Below are positions 1 through 5,925 of a stretch of DNA of 6,927 nt, piece after piece. The notes under the pieces were generated by a model that saw only the letters and a program-made list of their open reading frames with translations, was not told where the DNA came from and searched no databases. Position numbers and translations under genes: made by a program. This DNA comes from Betaproteobacteria bacterium (GTDB taxonomy: Bacteria; Pseudomonadota; Gammaproteobacteria; Burkholderiales; Rhodocyclaceae). Positions within the stretch are counted from its first letter, which is position 1; each line of letters opens with the position of its first letter. Location of the stretch: NCBI GenBank assembly GCA_028868235.1, contig JAGWUW010000142.1:1-6927 (forward strand). The letters are read 5' to 3'.

Positions 1-1
1 A

Positions 2-1084
2 CCCGTTGCGTTTGGCGAAATCGTTCATGAAATCGACCAGCGCCTGCACACCGGCCAGCGGTACTGCGTTGTAGATCGAGGCACGCATGCCGCCCACCGA
101 CTTGTGCCCCTTCAGCGAAGCCAGACCCGCCGCCTTGGATTCGGCCAAGAATTTGGCATCGAGTTCGGCATCGGCGAGCACGAAAGGTACGTTCATCGCT
201 GAACGGCAATCCGGATCGACCGGGTTGGTGTAGAAGCCGCCAGACTGGTCGATGCATTCGTACAACAGGCGTGCCTTTGCGTCATTGATCGCGGCCATGC
301 CCTCCAGGCCACCCTGGCGCTTCAGCCACTGGAAGACCAGGCCGGCGATGTAGATGGCGTAGGTCGGCGGCGTATTAAGCATCGAGCCGTTCTCGGCCAT
401 CACCGCATAGTCCATCACGGTCGGGATGGTCAGCGGCGCCATGCCGAGCAGGTCGCGATGCACGATGACCAGCGTCAGGCCGGAGGGGCCAATGTTCTTC
501 TGCGCCCCGGCGTAGATCAAGCCAAATTTCTCGACATTGACCGGACGCGACAGGATATGCGACGACATGTCGACCACCAGCGGGACGCCGGTATCGGCAA
601 TGCGGTGAGCCGGAATTTCGACACCGTGAATGGTCTCGTTGGTGCAGACGTGCAGGTAGGCGGCAAACGGATCGAGCCTGATTTCCTCGGCCACCGGCAG
701 GCGGGTGAAGCCGCTGCTCTCGGTGGTCGCCGCGCAACGGACGTTGCCGATGCGCTGGGCTTCCTTGAAGGCCTTCTTCGACCACGAGCCGGTCACGATG
801 TAGTCGGCCGAGCGGCCGGCCAGCAGGTTCATCGGGATCTGCGCGAACTGCTGCGTCGCCCCGCCTTGCAGGAACAGCACCTTGTACTGCTCGGGAATGC
901 CCATCAGTTCGCGCAGGTCGGCTTCGGCCTGATCGAGGATGGACATGAACTCCTTACCGCGATGGCTCATCTCCATCACGCTGCAGCCGGCGCCATGCCA
1001 GTCGAGCAGTTCTTCCTGCGCTTGCTTAAGGACTTCTTCAGGAAGCGCAGCCGGACCAGCGCTGAAATTCCAGATGCGGCTCAT
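2..1084 (-). CDS. serC: Phosphoserine aminotransferase (complete except for its stop codon)
   Basis: This enzyme is a cytoplasmic, PLP-dependent class V aminotransferase. It converts 3-phosphohydroxypyruvate and glutamate to phosphoserine in serine synthesis, and acts on the analogous erythronate-derived intermediate in pyridoxal phosphate synthesis. The reading frame starts [15 protein letters not shown] and gives 361 residues, against 362 in E. coli. His41-Arg42 (MSHRGKEF) match the family's substrate-binding pair. The motif [10 protein letters not shown] places the PLP-binding lysine at about residue 196 (E. coli Lys198). The last visible residues are FAKRNG. Base 1 of the window is A, which is T on the coding strand and so fits the first base of a stop codon; the gene therefore very probably ends at the window edge. 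The start overlaps the gyrA stop by one base and has a strong Shine-Dalgarno inside gyrA, which indicates co-transcription and translational coupling. In related bacteria pheA and other aromatic amino acid genes usually follow, but they are outside this window. Confidence 0.96.
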   Translation of the reverse strand, partial: MSRIWNFSAGPAALPEEVLKQAQEELLDWHGAGCSVMEMSHRGKEFMSILDQAEADLRELMGIPEQYKVLFLQGGATQQFAQIPMNLLAGRSADYIVTGSWSKKAFKEAQRIGNVRCAATTESSGFTRLPVAEEIRLDPFAAYLHVCTNETIHGVEIPAHRIADTGVPLVVDMSSHILSRPVNVEKFGLIYAGAQKNIGPSGLTLVIVHRDLLGMAPLTIPTVMDYAVMAENGSMLNTPPTYAIYIAGLVFQWLKRQGGLEGMAAINDAKARLLYECIDQSGGFYTNPVDPDCRSAMNVPFVLADAELDAKFLAESKAAGLASLKGHKSVGGMRASIYNAVPLAGVQALVDFMNDFAKRNG

Positions 1085-3714
1085 CAGGCTTCTCCACCTT
1101 CGTTGTTGTCTGCAACACCTTCGCTCGGCGCCGTATCAGCAGCTTCGGATACGGCAACGTCACCCTCGACATCCGCCTCGACAACCGACTCGGCCACCTT
1201 TTCCAGGCCGGCCAGCTTTTCACCGTCATCGAGCGAAATCAGCGTGACGCCCTGCGTCGCCCGTCCCATGCCGCGGATTTCCGCAACGCGGGTACGGATC
1301 AGCACGCCGCCGGTGGTGATCAGCATCACTTCGTCTTCGTCATTGACCAACTTGGCGCCGATGACCACGCCGTTGCGTTCGCTATCGGCAATCGCCTTGA
1401 CACCCTGAGTGCCACGGCCCGAATGGCGGAAGTCGGCGAGGACGGTACGCTTGCCGAAGCCGTTCTCGGTAGCAACCAGCACGGTCTGCTGATCGCTCTC
1501 GGCAACCAGCAGGGAAATGACGGTCTGCCCTTCCTGCAGCTTCATGCCACGCACACCGCGGGCGCCACGACCCATCGGACGAACGTCTTCCTCATCGAAC
1601 CAGACAGCCTTGCCGGCGTCGGAAACGAGAACGATGTCGCTCTGACCGGTGGTCAGTTCGACGCCGATCAAATAATCATCATCCAGCAGATCGACGGCGA
1701 TGATGCCGGCCTTACGCGGGTTGGAGAAGTCGGACAGCGGCGTCTTCTTGACCGTACCGTCACGGGTGGCCATGAAGATGAACTTGTCGTCGGCGAATTC
1801 CTTGACCGGCAGTACGGCATTGATGCGCTCGCCCTCTTCCAGCGGGAAGAGATTGACGATCGGCTTGCCGCGGCTGTTGCGGCTGCCCTGCGGCGCTTCG
1901 TAGACCTTAAGCCAGTAGCAGCGGCCGCGGTTCGAGAAGCAGAGGATGTAGTCGTGCGTATTTGCGACGAACAGGTGATCGACGAAATCCTCGTCCTTGA
2001 TCGCCGCCGCCTGCTTGCCTCGGCCGCCGCGGCGCTGGGCGCGGTAGTCGGCCAGCGGTTGCGCCTTGACGTAGCCACCGTGCGACAGCGTGACGACCAT
2101 ATCCATCGGCGTGATGAAGTCTTCGATACCCAGTTCCTGCGTGTGCAGCACGATTTCGGAACGGCGCTCGTCGCCGAATTGTTCGCGGATGGCGGTCAGT
2201 TCGGTAACGATAATTTCGGTGATGCGGGCCGGCTTGGCCAGGATGTCGAGCAAGTCAAGAATCTTGGCCATCACGTCGCGGTACTCGCCGACGATCTTGT
2301 CCTGCTCAAGGCCGGTCAGGCGTTGTAGGCGCAGCTCAAGGATCGCCTGTGCCTGGGCATCGGACAGACGATAGCCCTGCGCCGACAAGCCGAACTCGGG
2401 GGCCAGCCCTTCCGGACGCGAAGCATCGGACGAGGCACGGACCAGCATTTCCTCAACTACCGGGCTGCGCCAGGTGCGCTCCATCAGGCCGCGCTTGGCA
2501 TCCGGCGGCGTCGGAGCAGCCTTGATCAGGGCGATGATTTCATCGACGTTGGACAGCGCGACTGCCAGTCCTTCCAGGATGTGGCCGCGTTCGCGCGCCT
2601 TGCGCAGCTCGTAGACAGTGCGCCGGGTCACCACTTCGCGGCGGTGCGACAGGAAGCACTCGAGCATCTGCTTCAGGTTGAGCAGGCGCGGCTGGCCGTC
2701 GACCAGCGCCACCATGTTCATGCCGAAGGTGTCCTGCAGTTGGGTCTGCTTGTACAGGTTATTGAGAATAACCTCGCCGACCTCGCCGCGCTTCAGTTCG
2801 ATGACGATGCGCATGCCGGACTTGTCTGACTCGTCGCGAATATCGGAGATGCCTTCGATTTTCTTTTCGTTGACCAGCTCGGCAATCTTCTCGATCAGCG
2901 ATTTCTTGTTCACCTGATACGGAATTTCGTCGACGATCAGCGCCTGACGGTCGCCCTTGCCGATATCCTCGAAGTGGGTGCGGGCGCGCATCACGACGCG
3001 GCCACGGCCGGTCATGTAGCCTTCGCGCACGCCCATCACGCCGTAGATCAGGCCAGCGGTCGGGAAATCCGGCGCCGGAATGAAACGAATCAGGTCTTCG
3101 ATACTGATGGCCGGATTTTCCAGCAGCGCTAGGCAGCCGGCGATCACTTCGTTCAGGTTGTGCGGCGGGATGTTGGTCGCCATACCGACCGCGATACCGG
3201 ACGAGCCATTGATCAGCAGGTTCGGAATACGTGCCGGCATGACCAGCGGTTCGCTTTCGGAACCGTCGTAGTTCGGCCCGAAATCGACGGTTTCCTTGTC
3301 CAGGTCTTCCAGCAACTGATGGCCGATCTTGGCCATGCGCACTTCCGTGTAACGCATGGCGGCCGCGTTGTCCCCGTCGACCGAACCGAAGTTGCCCTGG
3401 CCATCAACCAGCATGTAGCGCAGCGAGAAATCCTGCGCCATACGAACGATGGTGTCGTACACCGCTGTGTCGCCGTGAGGGTGGTACTTACCGATGACGT
3501 CGCCGACGATACGGGCCGATTTCTTGTACGCCTTGTTCCAGTCGTTGTTCAGCTCGTGCATTGCGTACAGCACACGGCGATGCACCGGCTTCAGGCCGTC
3601 GCGCGCATCCGGCAGCGCCCGGCCGACAATCACGCTCATGGCGTAATCGAGATAGGAACGCCGCATCTCGTCTTCGAGGCTGATCGGCAATGTTTCTTTG
3701 GCGAATTGGTCCAT
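1084..3714 (-). CDS. gyrA: DNA gyrase subunit A
   Basis: GyrA is the cleavage and rejoining subunit of DNA gyrase, an A2B2 type II topoisomerase that introduces negative supercoils using GyrB ATPase activity. The 876-residue protein (E. coli has 875) starts [17 protein letters not shown]. The winged-helix/breakage-reunion domain contains Tyr122 in AAAMRYTE, the residue that links covalently to DNA. The quinolone region reads [11 protein letters not shown], with Thr83 and Asp87. Thr83 is, as I recall, the usual wild-type residue in Pseudomonas and many betaproteobacteria, so it is not read as resistance. The GyrA box QRRGGRGK at about 560-567 opens the C-terminal beta-pinwheel that wraps DNA. 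The last 35 or so residues form an acidic, low-complexity tail. The gene is divergent from mtaD and overlaps serC downstream. Its own Shine-Dalgarno is weak (GTGAG just before the start). Nothing suggests truncation or transfer. Confidence 0.99.
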   Translation of the reverse strand: MDQFAKETLPISLEDEMRRSYLDYAMSVIVGRALPDARDGLKPVHRRVLYAMHELNNDWNKAYKKSARIVGDVIGKYHPHGDTAVYDTIVRMAQDFSLRYMLVDGQGNFGSVDGDNAAAMRYTEVRMAKIGHQLLEDLDKETVDFGPNYDGSESEPLVMPARIPNLLINGSSGIAVGMATNIPPHNLNEVIAGCLALLENPAISIEDLIRFIPAPDFPTAGLIYGVMGVREGYMTGRGRVVMRARTHFEDIGKGDRQALIVDEIPYQVNKKSLIEKIAELVNEKKIEGISDIRDESDKSGMRIVIELKRGEVGEVILNNLYKQTQLQDTFGMNMVALVDGQPRLLNLKQMLECFLSHRREVVTRRTVYELRKARERGHILEGLAVALSNVDEIIALIKAAPTPPDAKRGLMERTWRSPVVEEMLVRASSDASRPEGLAPEFGLSAQGYRLSDAQAQAILELRLQRLTGLEQDKIVGEYRDVMAKILDLLDILAKPARITEIIVTELTAIREQFGDERRSEIVLHTQELGIEDFITPMDMVVTLSHGGYVKAQPLADYRAQRRGGRGKQAAAIKDEDFVDHLFVANTHDYILCFSNRGRCYWLKVYEAPQGSRNSRGKPIVNLFPLEEGERINAVLPVKEFADDKFIFMATRDGTVKKTPLSDFSNPRKAGIIAVDLLDDDYLIGVELTTGQSDIVLVSDAGKAVWFDEEDVRPMGRGARGVRGMKLQEGQTVISLLVAESDQQTVLVATENGFGKRTVLADFRHSGRGTQGVKAIADSERNGVVIGAKLVNDEDEVMLITTGGVLIRTRVAEIRGMGRATQGVTLISLDDGEKLAGLEKVAESVVEADVEGDVAVSEAADTAPSEGVADNNEGGEA
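1092..1100 (-). promoter_or_regulatory. Ribosome binding site of serC, inside the end of gyrA
   Basis: The coding strand reads AAGGTGGAG, 7 bases before the serC ATG at 1084. It is a near-consensus Shine-Dalgarno that lies within the last codons of gyrA. It supports this start and suggests that serC can be translated both by re-initiation and by independent loading. Confidence 0.75.
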
Positions 3715-3812
3715 GTCTCACATCCGCACCGGCTAAGCGGCACTTTGTTGGTTGAATCGAGCGTAATTTGCTATTTTAACACGCCGCTCTCACCGCACAG
3801 ATTCCGTTTTTC
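3715..3812. promoter_or_regulatory. Divergent promoter region between gyrA and mtaD
   Basis: This 98-bp gap separates the divergent starts of gyrA and mtaD, so it must hold or border both promoters. The only AT-rich part is about 3764-3779. For mtaD a possible pair is TTGGTT (3748-3753), an 18-base spacer and TATTTT (3772-3777), giving a leader of roughly 30 bases. For gyrA, TAAAAT on the minus strand (3778-3773) could be a -10, but no convincing -35 is visible. If both are right, the two -10 elements overlap and the polymerases would compete. These are assignments by eye. mtaD has no clear Shine-Dalgarno. Confidence 0.4.
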
Positions 3813-5147
3813 ATGACAACAACACCCGAAACCATCGACCTCTTAATCGAGCCGCGCTGGATCGCCACGGTCGATTCGGATACCCCCCTGAGCCACCACG
3901 CCGTCGCCATCCACAACGAACGGATCGTGGCCGTCCAACCGATCCACGAAGCCCGCACCCGCTTCGACCCAGTGTCGCACATCAAACTTCCGGAGCACAT
4001 CCTCATCCCCGGATTAATCAACCTTCACACCCACGCGGCGATGACCCTGATGCGCGGCATCGCCGACGACCTACCTCTGATGGATTGGCTGCAAAAACAT
4101 ATATGGCCAATCGAAGGCGCACACATGTCGCCGCAATTCGTCTATGACGGAACCCGCTTGGCCTGCGCCGAAATGCTCAAGGGTGGCATCACCTGTTTCA
4201 ACGACATGTATTTCTATCCCGATGCCGCCGCCAGTGCCGCCAGCGGAATCGGCATGCGCGCGATGCTCGGCATCACTACGCTGGAGTTCCCGACCCCTTA
4301 CGCCAGCGATGCCTCCGATTACATCAACAAAGGCCTGGCAGTTCGCCAAGACTGGCTGGACAACCCCCTGATCAATTTTTGCCTTGCCCCGCACGCCCCG
4401 TACACTGTCTCAGACACCACCTTCGAACGCACCCTCACCCTCTCCGAACAACTCAACCTCCCTATCCATTGCCACATCCACGAGACCGCCCAGGAAATCA
4501 ACGACAGCCTGCAACAATATGGACAACGCCCCCTGCAACGCCTGCAGAAGCTCGGCTTACTCGGCCCCAGCCTGATTGGCGTGCACGCCGTACACCTGAA
4601 CGACGACGATCTGAATTTACTGGCTGAGACTGGCAGCAATATTGCCCACTGTCCGACCTCAAACCTGAAACTAGCCAGCGGTTTTGCCCCCGTGGCAAAA
4701 ATGCGACAGATGAACATCAATGTCGGATTCGGCACTGACGGCGCCGCGAGCAACAACCGCCTCGACATGTTCGCCGAAATGCGCCTGGCCTCCCTGCTAG
4801 CCAAGGGCGTCAGCGGTAGCGCACAAGCCCTTCCAGCGCACGAAGTCCTACGCATGGCAACCCTTGACGCAGCACGGGCGCTTGGACTTGCAGAGCAGAT
4901 AGGCTCCATCACGCCTGGGAAACAAGCAGACCTATGCGCAGTCAGCCTAAGCTCCCTGGAAACCCGCCCCTGCTACGACCCAGTATCGCACCTGATCAAC
5001 GTTGCCGGCCGTGAACAGGTGACCCATGTGTGGGTCGCCGGAAAGTGTTGCGTAGACAACAAAACCTTACTGAAACACAAGCAAAATGACTTGGAATCTG
5101 CCATAGCGCTATGGCAGAATAGTTTGGAATTCCGCCAACAGCCGTGA
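3813..5147 (+). CDS. mtaD: 5-methylthioadenosine/S-adenosylhomocysteine deaminase (TRZ/ATZ-type amidohydrolase)
   Basis: This is a metal-dependent hydrolase of the amidohydrolase superfamily (ATZ/TRZ branch). It probably deaminates 5'-methylthioadenosine and/or S-adenosylhomocysteine to the inosine analogues in the cytoplasm, for nucleoside and methionine salvage. Its 444 residues show the full metal site: His72-x-His74 (NLHTHAAMTLMRG), His221 in HCHIHET with Glu224 as the likely general acid/base, His258 or His261 in GVHAVH, and Asp309 in GTDGAASNN. SNLKLASG, before Asp309, is also typical of this branch. The start MTTTPETIDLLIEPRWI aligns with the usual N-terminal beta-sandwich strand, although no good Shine-Dalgarno precedes it. 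A deaminase next to gyrA matches my recollection of Pseudomonas aeruginosa PA3170, characterised as an MTA deaminase. Older annotations call such proteins chlorohydrolases; guanine or other aminopurine substrates cannot be excluded from sequence. Confidence 0.85.
   Translation: MTTTPETIDLLIEPRWIATVDSDTPLSHHAVAIHNERIVAVQPIHEARTRFDPVSHIKLPEHILIPGLINLHTHAAMTLMRGIADDLPLMDWLQKHIWPIEGAHMSPQFVYDGTRLACAEMLKGGITCFNDMYFYPDAAASAASGIGMRAMLGITTLEFPTPYASDASDYINKGLAVRQDWLDNPLINFCLAPHAPYTVSDTTFERTLTLSEQLNLPIHCHIHETAQEINDSLQQYGQRPLQRLQKLGLLGPSLIGVHAVHLNDDDLNLLAETGSNIAHCPTSNLKLASGFAPVAKMRQMNINVGFGTDGAASNNRLDMFAEMRLASLLAKGVSGSAQALPAHEVLRMATLDAARALGLAEQIGSITPGKQADLCAVSLSSLETRPCYDPVSHLINVAGREQVTHVWVAGKCCVDNKTLLKHKQNDLESAIALWQNSLEFRQQP
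5091..5120 (+). promoter_or_regulatory. Possible promoter for the ompA-like gene, overlapping the palindrome
   Basis: TTGGAA (5091-5096), an 18-base spacer and CAGAAT (5115-5120) each match the sigma-70 hexamers at four of six bases. A TG at 5112-5113 with one base before the hexamer makes an extended -10. The palindrome fills the spacer and enters the -10. Transcription would begin near 5127 and leave a leader of about 75 bases. This is a prediction by eye. Confidence 0.35.
5097..5118. repeat. 22-bp perfect palindrome at the 3' end of mtaD
   Basis: The arms TCTGCCATAGC and GCTATGGCAGA are exact reverse complements with no spacer. The palindrome lies within mtaD codons for SAIALWQ, with its centre about 95 bases before the ompA-like start. 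It has no following T-run, so it is not a standard terminator. It could be an operator for a dimeric regulator, an mRNA hairpin, or chance. Confidence 0.6.
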
Positions 5148-5191
5148 TTTGGTTGTCGTACGGGTTAAAGATTTCCGAAATTTTCTTCAAC

Positions 5192-5196
5192 GAGGG
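5192..5196 (+). promoter_or_regulatory. Ribosome binding site that fixes the ompA-like start
   Basis: GAGGG lies 6 bases before the ATG at 5203. It selects this ATG over the in-frame TTG at 5149, which has no such site and would add 18 residues in front of an otherwise perfect signal peptide. Confidence 0.75.
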
Positions 5197-5202
5197 AAAA
5201 CA

Positions 5203-5865
5203 ATGATCAAAAACATCGCCAAGAAGTCCCTGGTTCTGGCCCTGCTGGCCGGCATCGGTTTCTCTGCTGTTGCGCAAGAGCGCGTTTACCTGATCGACCA
5301 GCGTGACGTCGTCGCCAAGAGCGGCTTCGGTCTGTGCTGGCGCGATGGCTACTGGACCCCGGCCGCTGCTGCTGCCGACAAGGCCGGTTGCGAATGCGAC
5401 AAGGACCTGCTGCCGGCTTCCGCCTGCGCCCCGGCTGCCGCTGCTCCGGCTGGTGCTGGTGCCGCTCCGGCTGGCGTCAAGCCGTCGGGTGAGAAGATCA
5501 CCGTCGCTGCCGATGCCCTGTTCGACTTCAACAAGGCTGTCCTGCGTCCGGCTGGTAAAGCCAAGCTCGACGAGCTGGTCTCCAAGGCCAAGGCCATCAA
5601 GCTGGAAGTGATCCTGGCCGTCGGCCACACCGACCGCATCGGTTCCGACTCCTACAACCAGAAGCTGTCCGAGAAGCGCGCTGCCGCCGTCAAGGAATAC
5701 CTGGTTGCCAAGGGTATCGAAGCCAACCGCGTCTACACCGAAGGCAAGGGCGAGAAGCAGCCGGTTACCGGCGACAAGTGCAAGGGCAATGCCAAGACCA
5801 AGGCCCTGATCGACTGCCTGCAGCCGGATCGCCGCGTCGACATCGAAGTCATCGGCACCAAGTAA
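5203..5865 (+). CDS. OmpA-family outer membrane/peptidoglycan-binding protein, without a beta-barrel
   Basis: The protein probably anchors the outer membrane to the cell wall from the periplasm. Of 220 residues, 1-24 form a signal peptide (KNIAKK, then a hydrophobic core, cut at SAVA|QE). A short region carries GLCWRDGYWTP (43-53), a motif I recall from betaproteobacterial OmpA proteins. An Ala/Pro/Gly linker follows at about 72-95, then the OmpA C-terminal domain from about 98. In that domain Asp144 (HTDRIGS) and Arg159 (SEKRA) fit the residues that bind diaminopimelate. Cys193 and Cys205 have the same 12-residue spacing as the disulfide of E. coli OmpA; Cys45, 63, 65 and 75 lie in the short N-terminal part. 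There is no lipobox and no room for an eight-strand barrel. Codons are strongly biased (CTG, AAG, GGC, ATC), which suggests high expression. It starts 55 bases after mtaD. In Burkholderiales the gene at this locus is called ompA. Confidence 0.92.
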   Translation: MIKNIAKKSLVLALLAGIGFSAVAQERVYLIDQRDVVAKSGFGLCWRDGYWTPAAAAADKAGCECDKDLLPASACAPAAAAPAGAGAAPAGVKPSGEKITVAADALFDFNKAVLRPAGKAKLDELVSKAKAIKLEVILAVGHTDRIGSDSYNQKLSEKRAAAVKEYLVAKGIEANRVYTEGKGEKQPVTGDKCKGNAKTKALIDCLQPDRRVDIEVIGTK

Positions 5866-5888
5866 TCCGCCGCGACTTCCGTCTTCGC

Positions 5889-5906
5889 AAAGCCCCGCCC
5901 AGCGGG
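5889..5906 (+). terminator. Remnant of the ompA-like gene's intrinsic terminator, cut by the insertion sequence
   Basis: The left arm AAAGCCCCGC, a CCA loop and a right arm GCGGG are present. Pairing stops exactly at 5907, where the expected GCTTT is replaced by TAATG, the start of the insertion sequence end. Only five base pairs remain and there is no T-run, so it should terminate poorly. Confidence 0.6.
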
Positions 5907-5925
5907 TAATGCAGTTCAGTTAAGG
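5907..5925. repeat. Probable terminal inverted repeat of the IS4-family element (3' end)
   Basis: The sequence is TAATGCAGTTCAGTTAAGG. The inner limit is a guess, since the partner repeat is outside the window. The outer limit is set by the break in the preceding terminator stem. Confidence 0.6.

Noticed and set aside
458..2328. Long plus-strand open frames (316 and 301 codons) opposite serC and gyrA
   Set aside because: They lie antisense to two unmistakable conserved genes, have low-complexity translations and no recognisable domains. Long antisense frames are expected in GC-rich coding DNA.
3466..3468. GyrA Thr83 as a quinolone resistance change
   Set aside because: Thr at 83 is, to my knowledge, the normal residue in Pseudomonas and many betaproteobacteria; Asp87 is also wild type. 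Only a change such as Thr83Ile would be of concern.
4319..4912. Minus-strand frame of 197 codons inside mtaD
   Set aside because: It is antisense to a conserved enzyme with all its metal ligands in the plus-strand frame. The translation is Ser/Arg-rich and has no recognisable domain.
5149..5202. TTG at 5149 as the start of the ompA-like gene
   Set aside because: It has no ribosome binding site and would put 18 residues before a standard signal peptide. The ATG at 5203 has GAGGG at the right distance.
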